Both the position numbers and the translations under genes were made by a program. 64,000 nucleotides of DNA from Streptomyces sp. CB02058 (GTDB taxonomy: Bacteria; Actinomycetota; Actinomycetes; Streptomycetales; Streptomycetaceae), in NCBI RefSeq assembly GCF_001905505.1, contig NZ_LIPG01000003.1, positions 620,001-684,000 on the forward strand, read 5' to 3'. The notes below the pieces were generated by a model. It was not told the origin of the DNA, searched no databases, and saw only the letters and a program-made list of their open reading frames with translations. Shown one piece after another: positions 43,104-50,577 of this stretch (positions are counted from its first letter, which is position 1; every line of letters starts with the position of its first letter).

Positions 43104-43197
43104 GAGGGCCGACGCCCCCCGGTCCGCGGCTCCGCGGGCCGTGCGAGTGTCGCTCTTCAACCGGCCGGGGCGGGCCCGCCCGCGTAATCTGCGGAGC

Positions 43198-44316
43198 ATG
43201 GCCGACAGGAACGCTCCCGTGCTCTCCACCCGCGCGCTCAACAGGGCGACGATGGAACGGCAGTTGCTGCTCCGCCGCGCCGCCGTGACGGCGAAGGAGG
43301 CCATCGGCGGGCTGGTCGGCCTCCAGGCCCAGAACACCAGGCCGCCCTACTTCCAGCTCCACGCACGGCTGGCGGACTTCGACCCGGCCGAGCTCTCGGC
43401 GCTCATGGAGTCCCGCGAGGTGGTCAGGATCGTCACCCTGCGCTCCACCATCCACACCCACACCGCCGAGGACGCCCTGACCCTGCGCCCCCTGGTCCAG
43501 CCGGCCCGCGACCGGGAGCTGAACATGTTCCGGACCGGGCTCGAGGGCGTGGACCTGGACCGCCTCACGGTGCTCGCCAGGGAGCTCGTCGAGGAACGGC
43601 CGCGCACCCTGAAGGAACTGCGGCAGGAGCTGCGCCCCCACTGGCCCGACGCCGACCCGCAGTCGCTCGGCGTCGCCGCCCGGTGCCGCCTGCCCCTGGT
43701 CCAGGTCACCCCGCGCGGACTCTGGGGGCGCAGCGGGCAGGTCGCCCTGACGACCGCCGAACACTGGCTGGGCAGCCCGCCGCTGCCCGCCGCCACGCCC
43801 GACGCGACCGTGCTGCGCTATCTCGCCGCCTTCGGGCCCGCGTCGGTCAAGGACATGCAGATGTGGGCCGGACTCACCCGTATGCGCGAGGTCTTCGAAC
43901 GGCTGCGGCCGAGCCTGGTCACCTTCCGCGACGACAGCGGCGCCGAGCTCTTCGACCTGCCGGACGCCCCCCACCCCGACCCGGACACCCCGGCCCCGCC
44001 GCGCTTCCTGCCCGAGTTCGACAACGTGCTGCTCGGCCACGCCGACCGGACCAGGGTGATCCCGCCCGAGTACAAGGGGCGCAACGGTGTGGGCAACCAG
44101 TCCTACGGGACCGTCCTGGCCGACGGCTTCCTGGCCGCGATCTGGCGCCTCGACGAGACCGCCGACGAGGCGGTCGTCACCGTGCAGGCCCTGGGGCGGC
44201 TCGGCCGGGCCGCCCGCGACGAGATCGCCCAGGAGGCCGTGGAGATGCTGGGCGTCATGTGTCCCAGGCCCGCCTACGACGTCCGGTTCGCCGCGTTCGT
44301 CGACTTCGGCGGCTGA
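43198..44316 (+). CDS. AlkZ-like winged-helix protein (HTH_42), possible DNA glycosylase
   Basis: A 372-residue tandem winged-helix protein of the HTH_42 family. Near the N terminus is GLVGLQAQNTRPPYFQLHARL, in which Gln43-Ala44-Gln45 matches the catalytic QxQ motif of AlkZ, the azinomycin cross-link glycosylase of Streptomyces; the related YcaQ/AlkX enzymes have QxD. Other landmarks are ESREVVRIVTLRSTIHTHT and FLPEFDNVLLGHADRTRV. It may remove bulky or cross-linked bases. No antibiotic cluster is adjacent, so it would be a housekeeping repair member. ATG 43198 with GCGGAG upstream. Confidence 0.8.
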   Translation: MADRNAPVLSTRALNRATMERQLLLRRAAVTAKEAIGGLVGLQAQNTRPPYFQLHARLADFDPAELSALMESREVVRIVTLRSTIHTHTAEDALTLRPLVQPARDRELNMFRTGLEGVDLDRLTVLARELVEERPRTLKELRQELRPHWPDADPQSLGVAARCRLPLVQVTPRGLWGRSGQVALTTAEHWLGSPPLPAATPDATVLRYLAAFGPASVKDMQMWAGLTRMREVFERLRPSLVTFRDDSGAELFDLPDAPHPDPDTPAPPRFLPEFDNVLLGHADRTRVIPPEYKGRNGVGNQSYGTVLADGFLAAIWRLDETADEAVVTVQALGRLGRAARDEIAQEAVEMLGVMCPRPAYDVRFAAFVDFGG

Positions 44317-44322
44317 GGAACC

Positions 44323-44970
44323 TCAGTCCGCCCGGCCCGTGGCCGCCACCGTCACACCCAGGCCGACCATCGCGAACCCGCCCGCGCCGCCGATCATCGA
44401 CAGCCGCCGGTCCGAGCGTGCGAACCAGTCCCGGGCCGCCGAGGCACCCAGCCCCCACAGGGTGTCCGTGACCGTCCCGATCGCGATCGGCACCAGCCCC
44501 AGAAGCAGCATCTGGACGGCGAGGTGCCCGGCCGAGTGATCGACGAACTGGGGCAGGACGGCGGCGAAGAACACGATCCCCTTGGGGTTGGTGACACCGA
44601 CGAACACACCGTCGGCGACCGTCCGCAGATCACCTCGCGCCGGCTGCCCGGCGCCCTGGGCCATCGTGCTCATGCTCAGTTCCTTGCGGTGCCGGAACGC
44701 CTGGACGCCCAGATGCACGAGATACGCGGCACCCGCCAGCTTCACCACCATGAAGAACAGCGCGGACCGTTCCACCAGCGAACCGATTCCCAGCGCGACC
44801 GCCAGCACCAGCACATAGGAGCCGGCGACATTGCCGAGCACCGTGGCCAGAGCCGTACGGCGGCCGTGCGCCAGCGCCCGGCCGATCACGAACAGCACGC
44901 TCGGCCCCGGAATCACGATCACCAGCAGGGACATCAGCGCGAAGGCAAGATACTGATCGATGGACACCAC
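44323..44970 (-). CDS. LysE/RhtB-family amino-acid exporter
   Basis: A 215-residue protein with six hydrophobic segments. It begins FALMSLLVIVIPGPSVLFVIGRALAHG, the diagnostic LysE/RhtB N-terminal motif, followed by VKLAGAAYLVHLGVQAFRHRK and GVTNPKGIVFFAAVLPQFVD. It exports amino acids or their derivatives. Convergent with the winged-helix gene (6-bp gap) and in line with the LuxR regulator 31 bp upstream, which may share its transcript. Confidence 0.92.
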   Translation of the reverse strand: MVSIDQYLAFALMSLLVIVIPGPSVLFVIGRALAHGRRTALATVLGNVAGSYVLVLAVALGIGSLVERSALFFMVVKLAGAAYLVHLGVQAFRHRKELSMSTMAQGAGQPARGDLRTVADGVFVGVTNPKGIVFFAAVLPQFVDHSAGHLAVQMLLLGLVPIAIGTVTDTLWGLGASAARDWFARSDRRLSMIGGAGGFAMVGLGVTVAATGRAD

Positions 44971-45001
44971 GCCGTCGAACCCCCCGTTCGTCGAGAGCCG
45001 T

Positions 45002-45847
45002 TCAGGGAAGCAGCCCCGCCCGGCGAGCCGCCACCACGGCCTCCAGCCGGGTGTGCGCCCCCAGTTTCCGCATCGCGGACCGCAGATAGCTTTTCACGGT
45101 CTCCGGCCTCAGACCCAGCCGTTCGGCCGCCGTGGCGTTCGTCGCTCCCGACGCGACGCAGGCGATCACATCCAGCTCGCGCGGCGCCAGCCGCACCCGG
45201 ACCGCCGGTGATCCGCGGTCCGCCCCCGAGGCCGACGCCAGCCGGCCGCACACCGCGAGGAGCTCGTCGCGCAGCTCCTGGTCAACGATCTTCGGGGCGA
45301 GCGCCCGCAGCTCCCGGTGCGCCTCACGGACGTCCTCCCAGGTGGAGGAGCCCGCCCCCGGGTCGGTGAGCCGCTCCCTGGTGGCGGCGAGGAGCTGCTG
45401 CACCTCGTCCCGTACGGCGAGGGCCTGCTCCACGTCACGGGCCGCCGAGGCCGCCGCGTCGAAGGTGCGGTCCCCGAGCGTGAGCGGCGCACGCAGCGCC
45501 CCGTACAGCACCCCGCGCACCGTACGGCGTACGACGACGGGCACCGCGAGGACCGAGCGCAGGCCCTCGGCCGCTACCGCCGTGTCGTACTCGTGGCTGA
45601 TGTGGCGGGCGGAGCGGTAGTCCGTGACCGCGCACGGCCGCGACAAGGCGATCGTCTTGCCGCCGAGCCCGCTGCCCGCCGAGATCATGAGCCCGCGCAG
45701 CGCGATGGTCTGCGCTCCGCTCAGCTCCGAGATCCGGGCGTGGCGCGCGTCCCGGAGGAGGCCGCCGAAGACCACCGGCAGCCCGCTGGTCCGGCGCAGC
45801 CGCAGCAGAGCCGCCCGCAGCTCCGTCTCCTCGCCTGCTTCCGCCAT
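45002..45847 (-). CDS. GAF-domain LuxR-family transcriptional regulator
   Basis: A 281-residue regulator: GAF-like sensor domain (about 20-150, with CAVTDYRSARHISHEYD and VLAVPVVVRRTVRGVLYGAL) and a C-terminal LuxR helix-turn-helix (LAPRELDVIACVASGATNAT, LRPETVKSYLRSAMRKLGAH). It is divergent from the two acyl-CoA synthetase genes over a 114-bp gap that contains an 18-bp near-palindrome. In related actinomycete loci such regulators control acyl-CoA synthetases, so it is the best candidate regulator here. ATG 45847. Confidence 0.85.
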   Translation of the reverse strand: MAEAGEETELRAALLRLRRTSGLPVVFGGLLRDARHARISELSGAQTIALRGLMISAGSGLGGKTIALSRPCAVTDYRSARHISHEYDTAVAAEGLRSVLAVPVVVRRTVRGVLYGALRAPLTLGDRTFDAAASAARDVEQALAVRDEVQQLLAATRERLTDPGAGSSTWEDVREAHRELRALAPKIVDQELRDELLAVCGRLASASGADRGSPAVRVRLAPRELDVIACVASGATNATAAERLGLRPETVKSYLRSAMRKLGAHTRLEAVVAARRAGLLP

Positions 45848-45883
45848 GCCGATGACACACCGCCCTGTCCGGCCTCGCGACCT

Positions 45884-45901
45884 CACCCCCGTCCGGGGGT
45901 G
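45884..45901. promoter_or_regulatory. 18-bp inverted repeat in LuxR/acyl-CoA synthetase promoter region
   Basis: CACCCCCG-TC-CGGGGGTG, a perfect 8-bp inverted repeat with a 2-bp centre. It sits 37 bp upstream of the LuxR start and 61 bp upstream of the synthetase start, where a dimeric regulator could control both. No known consensus is claimed. Confidence 0.5.
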
Positions 45902-45961
45902 GTGAGATCCGGGTCACTGTTCACATGATGTTAAAGGACGGGTCCGCAACGAGGAGGGCAC

Positions 45962-47638
45962 ATGCCGGCAACCAGTGCGACGGAGACGTTCCGGGCGGCC
46001 CGGGACTTTCTGATCGAGCACCGCGAGGACTACGCGGCGGCCTACGAGGGCTTCAGCTGGCCCCGGCCGGAACGGTTCAACTGGGCGCTCGACTGGTTCG
46101 ACGCCATCGCCGAGAACAACGACCGCACCGCCCTGCACATCGTGGAGGAGGACGGCGGGCGCACCGAGATCTCCTTCGCCCGAATGGCTGCCCGGTCCAA
46201 CCAGGCGGCGAACTGGCTGCGGGACCAGGGAGTGGCCGCGGGCGACCGGATCCTCGTGATGCTCGGCAACCAGGCCGAGCTGTGGGAGACCGCCCTCGCC
46301 GCGATGAAGCTGCGCGCCGTCGTCATCCCCGCCACCCCGCTGCTGGGCCCGGTCGACCTGCGCGACCGGGTCGAGCGCGGCAGGGTGCGCCACGTCCTCG
46401 TACGGTCGGCGGACGCAGCCAAGTTCGACGAGGTGCCCGGCGACTACACCCGTGTCGCCGTCGGCGGCGACGTGGACGGCTGGCTCTCCTACGCCGGGGC
46501 CGACAAGGCATCCGACACGTTCACCCCGGACGGCGACACCGACGCCGGTGAACCGCTGATGCTCTACTTCACCTCCGGCACCACCGCGAGCCCGAAGCTG
46601 GTCGAGCACACCCATCTCTCGTACCCCGTCGGCCACTTGTCCACGATGTACTGGATCGGCCTCAAGCCCGGCGACGTCCATCTGAACATCTCCTCGCCCG
46701 GCTGGGCCAAGCACGCCTGGTCCAACCTCTTCGCGCCGTGGAGCGCCGAGGCCACCGTCTTCATCTTCAACTACACGCGCTTCGACGCCGGCCGGCTGAT
46801 GGCGGAGATGGACCGCTCGGCCGTCACCAGCTTCTGCGCCCCGCCCACGGTCTGGCGGATGCTCATCCAGGCCGACCTCACCCAGCTGGGTACGCCGCCG
46901 CGCGAGGTCGTCGCGGCCGGTGAACCGCTCAACCCCGAGGTCATCGAGAGCGTCCGGCGCGCCTGGGGCGTCACCATCCGGGACGGCTTCGGCCAGACGG
47001 AGACCTCTGTCCAGGTGGCCAACTCACCGGGCCAGCTCCTCAAGGCCGGCTCGATGGGCCGGCCCAGCCCGGGATTCAAGGTCGAGCTGCTGGACCCGGT
47101 CTCCGGTGAACCGGGCGCGTCGGAGGGCGAGATCGCCCTCGACCTGTCCGCCCGCCCCGTCGGCCTGATGACGGGCTACCGCGGCGACCCGGAGCGCACG
47201 GCCGAGGCGATGGCGGGCGGCTACTACCGCACCGGCGACATCGGCTCGCGCGACGAGGACGGCTACATCACCTATGTGGGCCGGGCGGACGACGTGTTCA
47301 AGGCCTCGGACTACAAGATCTCGCCGTTCGAGCTGGAGAGCGCCCTGCTGGAGCACGAAGCGGTCGCCGAGGCCGCGGTCGTGCCCGCCCCCGACCCGGT
47401 GCGCCTCGCCGTCCCGAAGGCGTACGTCGTGCTCGCGGCGGGCTGGGAGCCCGGCCCCGACACCGCCAAGGTGCTGTTCGAGCACTCCCGGTCGGTCCTC
47501 GCCCCGTACAAGCGCATCCGCAGGCTGGAGTTCGCCGACCTGCCGAAGACCGTCTCGGGGAAGATCCGCAGGATCGAACTGCGCGAGCACACCGCGCGGG
47601 GCGCCGGCACCGAGTTCGACGAGGGGGACCTGCGATGA
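45962..47638 (+). CDS. Acyl-CoA synthetase (medium-chain / acetyl-CoA synthetase-like)
   Basis: A 558-residue AMP-forming ligase. Motifs: P-loop YFTSGTTASPK, DGFGQTETSVQVA, YYRTGDIGSRDEDGYITYVG, hinge GRADDVFKASDYKISPFE, and the C-terminal catalytic Lys in KTVSGKIRRIEL. It activates a carboxylic acid to acyl-AMP and then acyl-CoA. The GWAKHAWSNLFAPW stretch is seen in ACSM-like medium-chain enzymes. GAGGAGG at 45951-45957. Its stop overlaps the second synthetase start by 4 bp. Confidence 0.92.
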   Translation: MPATSATETFRAARDFLIEHREDYAAAYEGFSWPRPERFNWALDWFDAIAENNDRTALHIVEEDGGRTEISFARMAARSNQAANWLRDQGVAAGDRILVMLGNQAELWETALAAMKLRAVVIPATPLLGPVDLRDRVERGRVRHVLVRSADAAKFDEVPGDYTRVAVGGDVDGWLSYAGADKASDTFTPDGDTDAGEPLMLYFTSGTTASPKLVEHTHLSYPVGHLSTMYWIGLKPGDVHLNISSPGWAKHAWSNLFAPWSAEATVFIFNYTRFDAGRLMAEMDRSAVTSFCAPPTVWRMLIQADLTQLGTPPREVVAAGEPLNPEVIESVRRAWGVTIRDGFGQTETSVQVANSPGQLLKAGSMGRPSPGFKVELLDPVSGEPGASEGEIALDLSARPVGLMTGYRGDPERTAEAMAGGYYRTGDIGSRDEDGYITYVGRADDVFKASDYKISPFELESALLEHEAVAEAAVVPAPDPVRLAVPKAYVVLAAGWEPGPDTAKVLFEHSRSVLAPYKRIRRLEFADLPKTVSGKIRRIELREHTARGAGTEFDEGDLR

Positions 47639-49242
47639 GCGGCCTCTCCTACGCGCACGGCACCGGCGACACCCCTCTGCTCGGCGACACCATCGGGCGC
47701 AATCTGGACCGCGCGGTCGAGGCGTTCGGAGAGCGGGAGGCGCTGGTCGATGTGGCGTCCGGGCGCCGCTGGACGTACGCCCGCTTCGGCGCCGACGTCG
47801 ACGAGCTCGCCCGGGGGCTGATGGCGTCCGGGGTGGCCAAGGGCGACCGGGTCGGGATCTGGGCGGTCAACTGCCCGGAATGGGTCCTCGTCCAGTACGC
47901 CACGGCCCGGATCGGTGCCGTCATGGTCAACATCAACCCCGCCTACCGCGCGCACGAGCTGCAGTACGTGCTGGGCCAGGCCGGGATCTCCGTACTGATC
48001 GCGTCCCTCGCCCATCGCACCAGCGACTACCGGGCGCTGGTGGACCAGGTCCGCGCCGAGTGCCCGGCGCTGCGGTCCGTCCACTACATCGGCGACCCGT
48101 CCTGGGACGAGCTGACCGCAGCCTCGGGGGCGGTGACGCGTGAGCAGGTGGCGGCGCGCGAGGCGGAGCTGTCCTGCGACGACCCGATCAACATCCAGTA
48201 CACCTCCGGCACCACCGGCTTCCCCAAGGGGGCCGTGCTCTCCCACCACAACATCCTCAACAACGGCTACTCCGTGGGGGAGATGGTCGCCTACACCGAG
48301 CAGGACCGGGTCTGCCTGCCCGTGCCGTTCTACCACTGCTTCGGCATGGTCATGGGAAACCTCGCCATCACCTCGCACGGTGCCTGCGTCGTCATCCCGG
48401 CCCCGGCCTTCGAGCCCGCCGCCGTGCTGGCCGCCGTCCAGCAGGAGCGCTGCACCTCGCTCTACGGCGTGCCCACCATGTTCATCGCGGAGCTCGGCCT
48501 GCCCGGCTTCGCCTCGTACGACCTCTCCTCGCTGCGGACCGGGATCATGGCCGGATCGCCGTGTCCCGTCGAGGTGATGAAGCGGGTCGTCGCCGAGATG
48601 CACATGGAGGAGGTGTCCATCTGCTACGGGATGACGGAGACCTCACCGGTGTCCACCCAGACCCGCATGGACGACGACCTTGAGCGCCGCACCGGGACCG
48701 TCGGGCGCGTGATGCCGCACCTCGAGGTGAAGGTCGTCGACCCGGTGACCGGAGTGACCCTGCCGCGCGGCGAGCCGGGTGAACTGTGCACCCGGGGCTA
48801 CAGCGTGATGCTCGGTTACTGGGAGCAGCCCGAGCGGACGGCCGAAGCCATCGACGCGGGACGCTGGATGCACACCGGTGATCTCGCGGTGATGCGGGAG
48901 GACGGATACGTCCAGATCGTCGGCCGGATCAAGGACGTGATCATCCGCGGGGGCGAGAACGTCTATCCGCGTGAGATCGAGGAGTTCCTCTACAGCCACC
49001 CGAAGATCGCGGACGTCCAGGTGGTCGGGGTGCCGGACGCGAGGTACGGCGAGGAGATCCTGGCCTGTGTCATTCCCCGTGACCCGGCCGACCCTCCGAC
49101 GCTGGAGGAGCTGAAGGCCTACTGCCACGAGCAGCTGGCGCACTTCAAGATTCCGCGCGGATTGCGGATTCTGGACGCCTTCCCGATGACCGTCAGCGGG
49201 AAGGTACGCAAGGTCGAACTCCGGGAGGGGTACGGCGCGTAG
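47635..49242 (+). CDS. Fatty-acyl-CoA synthetase (AMP-binding, FadD35-like)
   Basis: A 535-residue ligase: P-loop YTSGTTGFPKGAVLSHHN, FYHCFGMVMGNL, YGMTETSPVSTQT, WMHTGDLAVMREDGYVQIVG, IKDVIIRGGENVYPREIEEF, and catalytic Lys in TVSGKVRKVELRE. It is the medium/long-chain type, different from its upstream neighbour. The two are translated from one message (ATGA overlap) and probably handle different acids of one catabolic route. No beta-oxidation genes are adjacent. Confidence 0.92.
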   Translation: MSGLSYAHGTGDTPLLGDTIGRNLDRAVEAFGEREALVDVASGRRWTYARFGADVDELARGLMASGVAKGDRVGIWAVNCPEWVLVQYATARIGAVMVNINPAYRAHELQYVLGQAGISVLIASLAHRTSDYRALVDQVRAECPALRSVHYIGDPSWDELTAASGAVTREQVAAREAELSCDDPINIQYTSGTTGFPKGAVLSHHNILNNGYSVGEMVAYTEQDRVCLPVPFYHCFGMVMGNLAITSHGACVVIPAPAFEPAAVLAAVQQERCTSLYGVPTMFIAELGLPGFASYDLSSLRTGIMAGSPCPVEVMKRVVAEMHMEEVSICYGMTETSPVSTQTRMDDDLERRTGTVGRVMPHLEVKVVDPVTGVTLPRGEPGELCTRGYSVMLGYWEQPERTAEAIDAGRWMHTGDLAVMREDGYVQIVGRIKDVIIRGGENVYPREIEEFLYSHPKIADVQVVGVPDARYGEEILACVIPRDPADPPTLEELKAYCHEQLAHFKIPRGLRILDAFPMTVSGKVRKVELREGYGA

Positions 49243-49263
49243 ACCGGGCCGGGCGGTGGTCGG

Positions 49264-49485
49264 TCAGGCGGCTTCGGTGACGCCGGAGCCCACGCCCTGG
49301 GTGGCCGCCGCCCACTCGATGAGCAGGACCTCGTACGCCGCGGCCTCCACCGGGGTCCAGTCCTGTCCGGCCCGCTCGTCGACGAGTGCGCGGATCGCCT
49401 CGTTCGCCTCGACGGCGGACGGGTGGGCGGGCTGGGTCAGGAATACGTGGGTGGAGTGGGTGGGATGCCGAGGAGTTAAGACCAT
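49264..49485 (-). CDS. Small hypothetical protein
   Basis: A 73-residue acidic protein. The central part is predicted helical: HPSAVEANEAIRALVDERAG then WTPVEAAAYEVLLIEWAAAT. No family is recognised. Codon use is normal for the genome, and the amphipathic helices look real rather than shadow sequence. It lies alone, convergent with the synthetase operon (21-bp gap). Confidence 0.55.
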   Translation of the reverse strand: MVLTPRHPTHSTHVFLTQPAHPSAVEANEAIRALVDERAGQDWTPVEAAAYEVLLIEWAAATQGVGSGVTEAA

Positions 49486-49566
49486 GCCTTCACTCTACGT
49501 CCTCATACTGACAACGCCTCGAACATATGCGTCCGGCAGGGCACAGGTGACCGAAATCATGCGGTG

Positions 49567-50286
49567 TCAGGGGCCGGCGCTGATCAATTCGTCGGCCGGG
49601 CCGTTCACCGGCTGGGGTGTACCGGTGAGGTCGAGGACGAACAGCGGGATGGCGAGGCCGTCCGCGCGCGAGCGGGCCTCGTCCGTGTAGCCGGCCAGCG
49701 AGAAGAGCACGCCGGACACCGAGGAGTTGAGCGCGTTGAGCCAGAGGCACTCGACGTCGCGCAGGGCCGTGGGCCGGGTCGTGGCGTCGACCTGTGCGAT
49801 GAGGCCGGCGGCGCGGAGGTCGATCCGGGAGCTCGGCCGCACCTCGGGCTGGATGACGTCGCGGTAGCCCAGCCACCGCAGATACAGCGCGGCGGTGCTC
49901 ACCGCGTCGCGCGCCGTGCGTATCACCAGGGGCCGGAACGACGGCCTCGGATGGGCGGCGGTCCGCGGCAGCGGTATGTGCGAGGGAGTGGCCGGACCGG
50001 CGTCGGGCCGCGTGATCCCGTGCGTGGCCACCGGGCGCACGGGAATCCGCAGCACCGCACCGCAGGGGCAGCAGAGTTCGGGGTGCGGCCACTGGTCGCG
50101 CCGCCCGCAGGAGTGGCAGCGCACGCTCACCCAGTCGTCGTTCCAGGTGCGGTGCGTGATGGGCACCGCCGGGGCGCCGCGCATCAGCGGCGGGGCGGTC
50201 GGGGAGCCGCACGGGCAGGGATACACCGGAGTGATGTACGCGTGTTCCCGGCGGCAGACCGGGCAGCGCACGGGTACGGACTCCAC
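49567..50286 (-). CDS. Zinc-ribbon protein with restriction-endonuclease-like C-terminal domain
   Basis: A 239-residue protein with two N-terminal zinc ribbons: CPVC ... CPCG (Cys8, 11, 24, 26) and CHSCG ... CCPCG (Cys57, 60, 72/73, 75). The C-terminal domain has a helix AALYLRWLGYRDVIQPEV, then RIDLRAAGLIAQVDATTRP and helices, the layout of Mrr-like PD-(D/E)xK nucleases. Asp156 is kept but the usual E/Q-x-K reads Q165-V-D167, so activity is doubtful. GTG 50286 is chosen because GGGAGGAAGG lies 8 nt upstream. Divergent from gcl. Confidence 0.65.
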   Translation of the reverse strand: MESVPVRCPVCRREHAYITPVYPCPCGSPTAPPLMRGAPAVPITHRTWNDDWVSVRCHSCGRRDQWPHPELCCPCGAVLRIPVRPVATHGITRPDAGPATPSHIPLPRTAAHPRPSFRPLVIRTARDAVSTAALYLRWLGYRDVIQPEVRPSSRIDLRAAGLIAQVDATTRPTALRDVECLWLNALNSSVSGVLFSLAGYTDEARSRADGLAIPLFVLDLTGTPQPVNGPADELISAGP

Positions 50287-50481
50287 GTACGGCCCCTTCC
50301 TCCCGCCGCTCCCCGCGGCGACTGCGTTCCGTACCCCATCGTCCACCAAGAGCGATGCCCGGGGGAGGAACTCGGCGTACTTCGCGGCCCAATCTTCGCC
50401 CGCGCCCTTCCGTGGCCGTCCCGCGTTCGTGCCCGTCGCCCCGCGCTCCCTTGACGGCCGTCCGGGGTCGCCCTAAATTGA

Positions 50482-50517
50482 TTCCGTATAGCAGAACAAA
50501 ATTTCCGCAATACGGAA
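50482..50517. promoter_or_regulatory. Paired 15-bp inverted repeats in the gcl promoter (AllR-like operators)
   Basis: Site 1 is TTCCG-TATAG-CAGAA at 50482-50496, with one arm mismatch. Site 2 is TTCCG-CAATA-CGGAA at 50503-50517, perfect, and extended by one base pair each side (TTT..AAA). Their centres are 21 bp apart, two helical turns. The same pair with identical spacing occurs upstream of hyi. They lie 61-96 bp upstream of the gcl ATG, in the AT-richest stretch of the region. An IclR-type repressor such as AllR is the expected binder. Confidence 0.75.
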
Positions 50518-50577
50518 AAGGTGCTCTCAGGTGGCGCGACAGAGCCCGAATCCACCACGTCCGAGCAGGAGCACTCA

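Noticed and set aside
41371..44040. 889-residue minus-strand frame across three genes
   Set aside because: It crosses gene borders on both strands, and its translation shows no family features.
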